From Lithospermum erythrorhizon (taxonomy: Eukaryota; Streptophyta; Magnoliopsida; Boraginales; Boraginaceae), in the NCBI GenBank assembly GCA_019722365.1, contig JADFUC010002194.1:174134-238133 (forward strand): a stretch of 64,000 nt of DNA, read 5' to 3'. Under the pieces are notes generated by a model. That model did not search any database and had not been told where the DNA came from. It saw nothing but the letters and a program-made list of their open reading frames with translations. The position numbers were made by a program, and so were the translations under genes. Positions 11,440-24,190 of this stretch are shown here, piece by piece; within the stretch, counting starts at the first letter, position 1; each line of letters starts with the position of its first letter.

Positions 11440-12453
11440 TCCGCCACGCCCGGAAGACCAACACTACTCGACCACTGCAGCCCGCATCCCCGATTTTCTC
11501 ACCTCCAAACCGTCCACCACGTCCACCCTGAAATCCACCTCTAACAGATTGCACTGGCCTGAAAGTACTAGAACTACTACTAGCACCCTGAGACTGAGGA
11601 CAACGAGTAGCAATATGTCCTGGTTGCTGACATCGAAAACAAATAACTTCTCTATCAGGACAATTCTGTATCCTATGATAAACACTACCACATCGGAAGT
11701 ATCTACCCTTCTCTCGTCTCCCTCTATAATTTCCTTGAGATCCTCCGAACCTAGTAGTATCACTGGTCGCCGCACGCATCCCGCCGAGCTAAATTGAGCT
11801 CGCAATGTGAGCTTTAACTTGACTCCTCGTAAAACCGACTTCGCCGTATCGGGCCGTGGCCCTCAACTCCATAATTTATGCTCCACGGCTCCTAGAGGAT
11901 ATATACGTTTCCTTTTATTATCTCTACGATCCCGAAATTCAACTGCTCCTTTCTACTTGTAATGCAAAGATTTTTCAACCATTAACACTAGAAATACAAT
12001 GATAACTCTGCATTCTTAATATCCAAGATCATTCCATCACGAATCGCTGAATCTTTCTATTCACCGATATGCACATCCGGAAGTAATCTACGAGTTCGCA
12101 AACCTCTTTTATACTACTAATTGTTCGCCCACCTTGATTTAATCAGAAAGCAATTCTCGTCTGCACTAACATGTGTGGGTACTCAGACAATAATTCTTAG
12201 TAAATATTTTCACAAAATGCTCCTGCTAATCTGAGTCATTCAAATGGGTAGCTAAAGATGGATAAATATTTCCCCAATTACCAATGCTGGCTTCTCCATG
12301 AAATTGATAAACTGCAAACTTCCATCTCAACTCACCCTCAATACCCATAGGTTCAAATATGGATTCCAAATCTTTGATAAATTCAAGTGCTTGAATTGGA
12401 GATTCTGCTTCAGAAAATTTTGGTGGATCCCTCTTCAAGAAACGATCAAACAT
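11440..12453 (-). pseudogene. Gypsy gag with zinc knuckle (broken)
   Basis: The N-terminal part at 12453-12226 has FDRFLKRDPPKFSEAESPI and ALEFIKDLESIFEPMGI, the retrotrans_gag lead-in. The C-terminal part at 11779-11440 has CPDREVICFRCQQPGHIATR, containing a CX2CX4HX4C knuckle, followed by a Gly/Arg-rich tail. Between them (12200-11800) the frame is lost. Confidence 0.85.
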
Positions 12454-12841
12454 GTTACCTTGTAATTCGGCATTTCTCTCTATAGGAAGTTGGTGTACCT
12501 ACCAAGTAGCTGGTGGACGGATTTTATGTACTGTGATATGTGGGACATCAATAGGAGGTTCGGGATTTGCATTTTCAACTGGATGCACACTAGCTGCCTC
12601 CAAGACCTATACTGTGCACACTTCTTGCTCGTCTCAGTACAACAACCTCTTTACCTCCTTCAACAACTAATCTTACACCTCTTCTCGATTTACGGAGTGG
12701 CATCCTCAACAATCTACGAAGGAAAAGAAAAACAATTCAACTCAAACGAATAGACCTCACTGAAATGGACCTAAACCAACTACAACTGATGTGATCATAA
12801 ACCTGCACATAACTACACGACTCCACATAAATCTTAAACCC

Positions 12842-12861
12842 AAGCTCTCGATAATACCAAA
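12842..12861 (-). other. Gypsy primer-binding site
   Basis: On the - strand TTGGTATTATCGAGAGCTTG resembles the initiator-Met site TTGGTATCAGAGCTTG with a few extra bases. It fixes the inner end of the 5' LTR near 12862. Confidence 0.55.
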
Positions 12862-14786
12862 ATCAGAACGAACTCGCCCTGTGCCGGCTCGCACTCCAAG
12901 CAAGATCAAGTAGTAATCCTTACATCGAGTCACCAGCACTGTAGGAAAACTGACAAGAAAATATACAACCAGAGTACTGCCTAAACAATAATTTAAAATC
13001 TCGAAGACAACGTTTATATCAACATCAAAACATATATATATAACATGATCAAAGTACACAACACCTCCGTCAAAATACTACAAGCAAAAATACGCGGGAC
13101 CGCAGGCTAAGACCGTTGGATTTATACCCTACCTAATCTCGAACTATATCTAATGATGATACTCAGCTCCGCCACAAAAATATGAGCCACCTAACACCTC
13201 CTTCAACTATAAAATTCGAGTCCCTTAAATAAAGTGGGGCGAAATTTAAAAGCTCTAAATGAATATTTATATAACAAACCATAACTAATCACACATATAT
13301 GCACATGTAAACATATAGTCTCAACAGTTTAATAGAATCCATCTCTCAAATAATCAATAATATCCGATAACCTAATCATATCAGATAATCCAACGAATAA
13401 ATTATTACACAAACAGTCAATAACATCCAGTATAACACACAACCAACAATATCTCTATTCTCGACTTCTATTGTAGCCTACTCCCTCTAATAAGTAAGAA
13501 CGACGCTACTCGTTGTTTCTCACTCCAAAGAAACGAGGATTTAAAAGAGGGTTACCTCTGCTGTTTCTACTCCAAAGAAACGAGAACAAAATAGTATAAA
13601 ATCAGTTACCAAGTAACCAAGTAACCGGACTAGAGTTCAACAACAAATCACAACTCAAATATCACACCTCCTATAGCACGACATCGATATCACAACTCAA
13701 ATGTCGTGAACCGATCATATCACGTATCAATAACAACAATACTAACGCCGGAAGTCTCAATATCACATATCACACACATAACCCATTTAGTAAAAACTAT
13801 ACAATTTACATACACACAATATATATGAAAGGTTATGCCTCGTGATATAAATACTCACCTCAAGCCAAAAGCCAAATATCAACAGCTTACTACACGAACA
13901 ACTACTCGAATCCTCTACTCGATATCAGTACCTAAAGAGTATAAATAGTAATAACCGCATTTAGGCAACTTCTTCATTTTTGTACAACATGATTAATAAT
14001 CTTAAATAATATACTAACTTCGATTATTTAACAAAGACATAAATCTAATATAATAGTATTTCTCATATTTATAACTTAATCTTTATCGAAAAACAAAATA
14101 AATTCCAAAATTTCGAAATGATCTTAATAAACTAAAATTTACTAAATAATATAATAAAATCTCGAAATTTATTTTTTATAAAAGAAAATTTATTTTAATA
14201 TATTTCGGTTTTAATTAAGTAATATTCAAAAATTCGAACTAATTACTTATATATTCAAAAATTAGTTTTATAAATTATATTTATACTCAAACTATCAAGA
14301 TAGTTTATCAAAATCAAAACTTTATTGGTTTATAATTAAATTCGAATTATTTCCCATTTAAAATAAAAAATCCAAAATAAATAATTAAATAAAGAAAATA
14401 TAACATTCAAAATCATCTTAATATTTTAACTCAATATTTATGGACAAAAATTGAATTTGATATATCACAAATATTAACTAAACATAAACTGAAAAATTTA
14501 AAAGTGAGAGATAAAGTTTGTACCTTTATATTAAGGTTATAACAAATAACTTGATTTTTAAACTTAGTTGAAATGGTGGACTGCAGAAAAGAAAGAAAAA
14601 TTTTGTTATGGAAAATGATGAAGAAAAATATGAGACGGCAGATGAGGAAATTTTTGGAGGGGGAAAATGATAACTACAATTATTATTTCTTAATAGTAAG
14701 GAAAAAGATTATAACTATTGATAGTTTAAAGGATAGAACTTCCTTTTATTTTTTAATTGGGTCAAAGCTCACTTAACTAATTGGAC
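12862..14786 (-). repeat. 5' LTR of the gypsy element
   Basis: 13757-14786 is directly matched by 6985-8026. 12862-13756 is assigned to the LTR because a primer-binding-site-like sequence lies just inside it, not at 13756. It contains a short internal duplication (CTCCAAAGAAACGAG at about 13528 and 13570) and AT-rich sequence. The total would be about 1.9 kb. Confidence 0.6.
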
Positions 14787-14829
14787 TCAAGCTTTCACTT
14801 ATCCCTTTAAGTCCTCCAACAATTATGCC

Positions 14830-16560
14830 TCACCTATTTGCTACTCTTCAAAAATACTCCACCAACTTTACATCACCCCACCATTTTACCTCGCCTCAAC
14901 AAACTAACCTTCCTCAATCTCCCAACAACCTATCCTCTCAATCTTCCACTTTCCTCTCTCTCTGCTTCAAAATCTTCATTCCTTAGCCCTTGGGCGGTTG
15001 AACCATTGTGCATACCCACTGTATTTTTTCTCACCAATATCCTCAGTTACCACCCATTCCCTCTCCCTCTACTACACGTCCTCCACCCACTAGAACTATG
15101 ATTACTCGCTCACAAAATGGTATATCCAAGCCCCGTATTCTTCCTTCCTTACTCTCCTCCGAATGTGTTTTAGATTTGGTCGAACTAACCTCCTACACTC
15201 AGGCGAGTCGTGATCCGTTATGGCGACGTGCGATGGCAGACGAGTATAATGCATTGTTGACTAATGATACTTGGTGTTTAGTACCTCCTCCCGGTGTTAA
15301 TCTTATCGGAACCAAATGGGTTTTTAAATTAAAATTTCATGCTGATGGTTCTTTGTCTAGGCGTAAATGCAGGTTGGTCGCTCAAGGTCAACACCAACAA
15401 CAGGGGATTGATTATGACGAGACTTTTAGTCCGGTGGTCAAACCGGCAACTATCCGATCAGTTTTAACTATGGCAGCATCTCAAAATTGTCCGTTCGCTA
15501 GCTTGATGTTAAAAACGCTTTTCTCCATGGTCATTTGTCTGAGATGGTTTATCTTAAGTAGCCTACTGGGTTTGTCAATTCTGATTTTCCCCATTATGTT
15601 TGTGAGCTCAACAAGGCTCTTTATGGTTTGAAACAAGCCCCTCGTGCTTGGTTTCATCGGTTTGCTTCTTATTTATTGAAGTGTGGGTTACTAATAGCCG
15701 TGCAGATCCGTCTATGTTCATTCTTCGTTCCGGTTCAGCTATGGTAGTTCTACTTCTTTACGTTGATGATATTCTTCTCACCGCTTCCACTACTTCCCTC
15801 CTTGATCGTGTCATTGGTATATTAAAAGATGAATTTTCCATGACTGAGTTGGGCTCTTTGAATTATTTTTTGGGGATTTCGGCAGTTTGTCAAGGTTCTG
15901 GATGGTTCCTACATCAATCAAAATATGCAGTGATCTTCTCTCTCACACCAATATGACAAATTCTGAACCAGTGTCTACCCCAATGGTTACAAGGACTTAT
16001 TTACTGGTTGATGAAGATGATCCCGACTTTGCCGATCCCAACTTATATCGCAGTATTGTCGGTGCTCTCCAATACTACTTTCACACGACCGGACATCCAA
16101 TTTGCTGTTAATCAAGTATGCCAATTTATGCATCATCCTCGTCAAAGTCATTATGTTGTCGTTAAACAGATGCTTCGTTACATTAAGGGTACAATTGCAT
16201 GGTCTTCATATCGCGCCGAACCTCCAGTTCTCGTTTATTCGGCGCGGATTGGGCGGGTCGGCCCTTCATGGCGATACACTACCGGTTTTATATATTTCTG
16301 GTTCCACCTGCCTCTTGGTCCTCCAAGAAACAAGCCACCTGCCTCACGAAAAGCGTGTCGAGTATCACAAGTCATGCTCAATCAACAAGGAGTTGGAATG
16401 GCTCCAATCTTTGCTTACTTGAAATGGATTGTTCAAGTCTTGTCCGGTTGTCTTGTGTGATAATATAAGCACTACATACATGGCTTCCAATTCAGTTAAC
16501 CATGCTCGCACTAAGCATATCAGATCAACATTCATTTGTTCTGAACGTGTCTCCCAAGTG
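14830..16560 (+). pseudogene. Copia reverse transcriptase-RNase H region (broken)
   Basis: An open stretch from about 15090 encodes a TRSQNGISKPR lead-in, then WRRAMADEYNALLTNDTW, IGTKWVFKLKFHADG and GIDYDETFSPVVK. Further on come ELNKALYGLKQAPRAWFHRF (about 15605), VLLLYVDDILLTA with the catalytic YVDD (about 15750) and FLGISAV. RNase H pieces follow (YIKGTIAW near 16180, SRKACRVS-like frames, CDNISTTYMASN at about 16460). Frameshifts near 15520, 15630, 15950 and 16240 kill the frame. 14830-15000 is Pro/Ser/Thr-rich linker sequence. Confidence 0.87.
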
Positions 16561-16683
16561 ATCGCCTCAAAGTTTCATGTTCCTATATGCACTGCCAGCG
16601 CATTTCTTCACCATGAGTCTCTCGTCCAACCGATTTCAACTACTATGTTCCAATTTCGGCATTGGTGTTCCTCCCAAATTTCC

Positions 16684-16700
16684 ATCGGTGGGGGGGCCGA
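16684..16700 (+). other. Polypurine tract of the copia element
   Basis: The G-rich run ATCGGTGGGGGGGCCGA lies directly before the 3' LTR, where plus-strand synthesis would start. Confidence 0.7.
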
Positions 16701-16845
16701 TGTATCACCGTAAAATAGGATGTTTGTTAGCTATTTAAATTGCTCCTTAACTATAGGGTTATTAGTTATACATAGCCTATATAACCATCCTACTGCATCG
16801 CGGTAAGGATTATCTTAAATATAGTGAAGTTTAGAATCTTGTTTA
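16701..16845 (+). repeat. 3' LTR of the nested copia element
   Basis: Starts TGTATCACCG after the polypurine tract and matches the 5' LTR at 4932-5072. It is followed by the ATTTT target duplication. Confidence 0.88.
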
Positions 16846-16962
16846 ATTTTAATATTAGTTAAAAAAAATTGACATATTTTTTAAATATATATGCAAAATT
16901 CGTTAAATAAGACACGTAAATGAAAAAAGCCGAAGTATACAATCTACATGGGATGAAGGGAG

Positions 16963-17329
16963 TTTTTTGTTATTAACTTGAAACCCGATAACACACTTTT
17001 CATAATGTGTATTATCTAATTATATTAATCTTTTGATGTATTAACAAAGTTAAACCAATGAATTGTAACTTGAAAAGTATTTCAGTTTGCCTTTGAGCTT
17101 GTAAGAATAGTTGAGCTCCTGCATCTGTCAACATTATAATTTCCATTGACAATTGTTTGATTGTTGGCATTGGAGACAACTAAAAGATGTTCCAGACAGC
17201 CTTAAGAAACAACTAAAACCACTACCTGGCTTGAAGGCAGGACAAACCTTCAGGGGCAAAGAATGTCGATCCTACAAATATACAGTCACAAGTTTAGAAA
17301 AGTCAACACTTGTTTTATTTTAATTAACG
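16963..17329. other. Spacer upstream of the TYKY gene
   Basis: No coding or repeat structure was recognised. It probably contains the upstream regulatory region of the following gene. Confidence 0.4.
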
Positions 17330-17341
17330 TTATAAATAAAA
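17330..17341 (+). promoter_or_regulatory. Candidate TATA box of the TYKY gene
   Basis: TTATAAATAAAA lies 48-59 bases before the start codon at 17389. With a typical 30-base spacing this gives a leader of only 20-30 bases, so it is plausible but unproven. Confidence 0.4.
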
Positions 17342-17388
17342 TATTTATTACATTCAAATCTTTGAGGTGTGATTTGTTGGTCTGAGAA

Positions 17389-19898
<2,510 letters not shown>

Positions 19899-20847
19899 TA
19901 TGTTAACGCACATTTTTTATCTTCCCTGGAGCCTATATGTGGATTCCCTTTGTTTAGAAAATAATGAGAACAAAATTGAGTCTCTTTTTACCTTCATTTT
20001 TGGTAATGAAATAGCATGTTGGTCTTCGTGGAAGACATTTCCTATCCAGCATTATGATTTTGTTATACAAAACGATTGATTTGTGCTTCTTATCTAAATC
20101 TGTTGATCTATAATTCAATACTGTATTATGGTAAAGCAAGGAGTTTCTCTCTAATAAGTCAATTCCTACCTTTTATGTTGCTAGCTTGTTCTGCTCCTTT
20201 TCTTCATTTTATTTTGTAAAGGATCCTACCTTTTTTTCTTTGATTCATTTTATCATGTGTTATAGTCTTATAGATAACATTTATATGTAGTTATGAATTA
20301 TGATGTAACCAGAAATTGAGTGATGTTTAATTTTGTAAAACAAAACATGTAAAAATGGCACTACTGGCTTATTGATCTGACGTATCTACAAGTAGGTAAA
20401 ACTTGGATTCGGTTCGAAAAGTTAGAAGGGATAAATTGCATTGGTTCGAAAAGATCGGTCTAATATAGTTCGAACCCAACTCACTTTTATTTTAGTTTGA
20501 TCGAAAAGTATGTTTTGACCCAACTCACTTTTATTTTGGTTTGATATAGTTCATTATGAAACTTGATTCAACTCACGTTTCAACATATTTTGAGCCCAAT
20601 CCATACATCTATTTTGATTTGACCTTAATTGAACTCGAAAAGTTCGATCCAACATATTTCAACCCGAACTCAAACCCTTATTTCGGGTGGATGAAGTTCG
20701 AGTCAATCGATTAGAGCCCTACAGTTTGCCCAGTTGTCTTCTTCTTCAGTCTCCGTTCTCCCTACGGTTTCTACCACCTAAACCTAAACCTAAACCCACT
20801 TCTTCTTCATCAATTCAAATCAATTTCAAATCAATTACTATATAACT
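19899..20847. other. Intergenic region between TYKY and the coiled-coil/BED gene
   Basis: It holds the TYKY 3' UTR and, from 20400 to 20700, a degenerate repeat in which TTCGAAAAGTT and CCCAACTCACTTTTATTTT recur. The stretch 20710-20847 is pyrimidine-rich (CTTCTTCTTCA) and probably is the 5' UTR of the next gene. Confidence 0.5.
20410..20700. repeat. Degenerate short tandem repeat
   Basis: The block CCAACTCACTTTTATTTTRG followed by TTTGAT occurs at about 20478 and again at about 20521. Weaker copies (TTCAACTCACGTTTC, TTCAACCCGAACTC) follow. The unit is roughly 43 bp and poorly kept. Confidence 0.5.
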
Positions 20848-23232
20848 ATGGCAATTCCAGAAAAAATATCAGAAGCCCTAATTGAAACCGATATTAACAT
20901 GAAAAGCTTTCGTAAATCAATGCTTGTTATGTTATTTGAATGGCAAAATCTCGAAACCCGTTTGGATTTAACTCAAAAATGTTTTAATGAAAGCTTCCCA
21001 CTTGAAGATTCTGCTTCACAAATCACCTCCTCTGATTTAGCTGATTTGGGTTCCTTTAAATCATCAGTTGAATCAAAATTGGTTGATTTTGAGCAAAAAG
21101 ATCGTGACTTTCGTGAGTTTCAGGAAAATGGGTTTAAGGAAATGGCGAAAAGGGAGGAGAAATTGGGGTTTTTAAGGAAAGAGATTTGTTTGAGGGAGAA
21201 GAAAGTGGAGGAGCAAGAGGGGTTGATTGAAATGGAGAGGAGGCAGATTGAATTTGAGAGGAAGTCGATTGATGAAAGGCTTGAGAATATTTCTGAAAAG
21301 GAGAAGTTTATTGAACAATGTTTAAAGGAGAATGAGTCTAAAGAGGAAGAATTTGCTCGACGTGTTAAGGAGTTTGAATTGAAGGAAAAGGATTTTGAGA
21401 TGATGAAGAAGGACCTTTTATTGAGCAATTCTAAAGAAAAGTTCAATCCATCAACAGGGTCAGCGGTTTTTCGGGTAAGGTTTTGCAATTGTTTTCAATT
21501 GTATGCTTGTGATATAAAGATTGTAACTTTTTGTGTTGGTGTTGTTAACTCCTTGAGCTGCTTTCAGGATTAGAGAAATGTCCTTACATTAACATGCCCT
21601 GATACCTACCTTTGAAGAGGTGTGGGGGATCCCGCCTAAGGGGGTGGGGGAGGGCTCGGATAGTATCCATCCTTACCCAAGGAGTCTGTTTCCAAAATTC
21701 CTGTAAAGATTAGAGATTTGTAGTAACAAATTGATTTGCAATCCTGCATATTGAGGTTATTTTGTGTGTTTACATGTTGTGAAGTCTGTTATCTGGAGAT
21801 GAGTGGATATTTTAGTCAAAGAACCAGTGAATTTGATTTTTAGATGCTAGAACACTGATAATAATCTATTTTGAATATGAATGCTTCTAAATTCTAATCC
21901 CACAAACCCAATGTTGAATAACCAAACGTGCATTTTGTAACGAAGCTCGCTACTTGTCTTTGAACCACTGTCCACTGATATCCCTTTTATTACAGCGTGA
22001 ATTCATTAACATTGATTTTTCTACTGTGGAGATGGTTCGATTGATGTAATATAATCTTATTGTAATTATTCATGTGTGTGAAAGATCTTGAAAATGATGG
22101 ATGTTCTTTGTTATGTACTTATGACCAAATTGTAACATTATGAAATCAGATAGCTGGTCCGAGTAATCAAAGTATGGCTCTTGTAAATGTTTCTGAAACG
22201 AAGTCAGTTAACCAGCAAATTTCGAAAAGGAGGCTAAGATCTAAAGCCTGGCTGCATTTCACTAAAATCGTGAAAGGGGAGGGGTCAGCTGACAAATGCA
22301 GATGTAATTATTGCCATAGGGAATTCGCTTTATGTGGTGGTGGTACATCTCAGTTACTTCGCCACATAAGTGAAGGGAGATGTCTTGCTTATCAGGAAAG
22401 GAATTCGGCGCTGCCAATTGATGAGATGCTCGGCCAAACAAACTCTCAACAATTTGTTGATGTGCAAATTGAAGAACAATTAACAATGCCAAGTAATGTT
22501 GGAGAAGATACTAGGACTCCATTGGTAGAAAGATTTGAAGAGAGTCTAAAACAAGAACCTGCAACTTTTATTCTGGAACCGGAGGTACAAACTCAGCCTC
22601 ATACGGAGCCACAGATGGCTATTCCAAGAACCTGTGATATTCAGAACACTGCTATTTGTGAAGATAATTATCAGCCTCAGCAATCGAAAGATCTTTCTGA
22701 GAATCATTCGGATCCTTCATTTGATCAGCAACCACTCTGGACGGGAAATTCTGGCTTTCCCCCCCTCAGTGGGTCTTCGATGTCTTTGGCAAATGGTGAT
22801 AATATAATCAGGATGGGAGATTCTGACGGATATTGTCAAGACCCTCTGCTCAGCCACAAGGGGAATACTGATATAAACAAAAATGCATCAGGTGATACAA
22901 GTGAAGAATTTCAAATGTTCACCTGTCAAGTAGAGAAGACATGTAGCTCTGGAGATCAAAGAAGCCAAAACAGGAAACGGGAGAGGGAGCATATTGTCGA
23001 ACAAAATGAAAGCAGCAACATTTTCCTACATTCAGACATTGAAGACCTCCCGAGTCCTCTGAGAAAGCATTCTTCAAGCAACTTATCGACATATGATAAT
23101 GAGAATACTGAAGATGTCTTACATGAGGTGGATCCCGTCTCTTGTATCATCCCCGATGATCCTGCACAAGAGCTTAATGGACATATGATGAATCAAAAGG
23201 ACCTCACTCATGAAGGAAGCATGCCAGAATAA
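20848..23232 (+). CDS. Coiled-coil protein with BED-type zinc finger, unnamed
   Basis: Two exons, 20848-21474 and 22150-23232, join in phase 0 (AVFR then IAGPSNQS) across a GTAAGG...TCAG intron and give 569 codons. Residues about 80-200 are a long charged coiled coil rich in Glu, Lys and Arg (REEKLGFLRKEICLREKK and following). About residues 225-275 form a BED zinc finger: W at SKAWLHF, then CRCNYC, GGTSQLLRH and the final C of GRCL, a CX2C...HX5C pattern. BED fingers bind DNA and occur in hAT transposases and in host genes derived from them. The rest is long, polar and probably disordered, with a basic RKRERE stretch that may be a nuclear signal. A nuclear DNA-binding role is inferred. I do not recognise a named family. 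If the intron is not removed, translation would end soon after residue 209. Confidence 0.75.
21620..21694 (+). repeat. SINE-like 5' fragment in the intron
   Basis: GGGGAGGGCTCGGATAGTAT followed by CCATCCTTACCCAAGGAG and a TGTTTCC end resembles the widespread plant tRNA-derived SINE core (GGTCGGATGTACGCAGCCTTACCC). It is short and without a clear tail. Confidence 0.4.
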
Positions 23233-24190
23233 ACATCTCCTGATGGGCAAAAGCAAGGAAATGGCAAAGGAACTTGCACTACAATCTACTTGGTTGCAAA
23301 TTTTTGTGACAATGACAAAGCTTATGAATTTCATGTGGATAGTTAATCGTTTTCCTTTCTTTGTTTTTTAATTTAGGTATTATGTATTTGGTGAGAGGGG
23401 AAAAATAATTATTAAGAAAAACTCTGATCCCAGTTTACCCTAATTCAAGCAGACTATTGAACTTTAAAACCATTGCAACTTATTTGAACTATTTCACCTT
23501 CCCCAGTTTATACCACACACACTACCTTCATTTCAAAGAAACTGTCAAGTTTGATTTCCATTAGCTAAAATTATAATCGCAAATGAGCCTACTTGTGTTG
23601 AAAAATTCCATGTGGATTGTTGAGGCTGAATTGGAGAAGAAACTACTTGAAAATGTGGTTGAGACCAGCTCCCTTAATTTCAAATATTTGCTCCAAGCTA
23701 TGATAATTCTTTCATTCTTGAACATTAGTTAGTGTTAAAAGGCTTCTGCAGATACTATAGGTATGTTCAGTAATTCAGATGATTTGCGTTTTGCAATGCT
23801 TAGTGACTGCAGGTTCATGTTGAGTTCTATCAAACACTAGGATGTCTTGAGTTTAACAAAAAAATCCAGCTAACTACTAACCATTGACATACCTATGGGA
23901 GACAAATCTACATACACAATATCAACATCAACAAGCCCCAATGAGTCAGACTCCTGTCTAACCAGGATAGGACGGGAGGGTCGGATAATACGCAACCTTA
24001 AAAATGTAATAAAAGGGAGACAAATCTACATAATTGAGACAAAAATATTTTCACAATGGACAATCCATTAAGTAAGCTAGAATGTGCACGCACAAAAAGA
24101 TAAAATGAAACAAGTGGCATAAATGGTTCTATTTTACAAAGAAGGATACAGAGCTACAAACAAGAAGTCTAAAAGGTAATGGAGAACTAG
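23233..24190. other. 3' flank of the BED gene and spacer
   Basis: No gene was recognised. The first 250 bases are likely 3' UTR. A SINE-like piece lies at 23935-24003. Confidence 0.45.
23935..24003 (+). repeat. SINE-like fragment
   Basis: GGACGGGAGGGTCGGATAAT then ACGCAACCTTA resembles the plant SINE core GGTCGGATGTACGCAGCCTTA. It is related to but distinct from the copy at 21620. Confidence 0.4.

Larger units (their letters stand above)
6985..14786 (-). mobile_element. Ty3/gypsy chromovirus inserted in the copia element
   Basis: The coding order on the - strand is gag with zinc knuckle, protease, RT, RNase H, integrase and a chromodomain tail. That order and the tail identify a chromovirus, probably of the Tekay/Del type. 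Direct repeats at 6985-8026 and 13757-14786 are its LTRs. The right (5') LTR appears to continue down to about 12862, where a primer-binding site is seen, so the left (3') copy is truncated. No convincing target duplication is visible. Copia integrase sequence is missing at the left junction, suggesting a deletion after insertion. All ORFs are broken. Confidence 0.9.
4932..16845 (+). mobile_element. Ty1/copia retrotransposon with very short LTRs, interrupted by a gypsy element
   Basis: Two direct repeats of about 141 and 145 bp bound the element. A 5-bp target duplication ATTTT lies at 4927-4931 and 16846-16850. The order gag, protease, integrase, [gypsy insert], reverse transcriptase, RNase H gives copia orientation on +. 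The internal copia sequence is 5073-6984 plus about 14787-16700, roughly 3.8 kb, which is less than a complete copia. The integrase C-terminal part is missing at the gypsy junction. All coding parts carry stops or frameshifts. Confidence 0.88.
4888..16962. mobile_element. Stowaway-like MITE split by a copia insertion
   Basis: The left terminus is CTCCCTCCATCC at 4888, directly after TA. The right terminus is the inverted GGATGAAGGGAG ending at 16962. Removing the copia element at 4932-16845 and one copy of its ATTTT duplication leaves about 156 bp with these inverted ends. That size and the CTCCCTCC terminus fit the Tc1/mariner-type Stowaway class. The right-hand target base pair reads TT instead of TA. 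The MITE has no coding capacity. Confidence 0.7.

Noticed and set aside
13108..13140. Shared CCGTTGGATTTATA word with 30573-30600
   Set aside because: Similarity covers about 15-25 bases only, too short to claim common origin of the gypsy LTR and the X8 intron sequence.
21120..21488. 122-codon - strand ORF, Ser/Phe-rich
   Set aside because: It mirrors the Glu/Lys coiled coil of the + strand gene; GAA/AAG runs read as TTC/CTT on the other strand.
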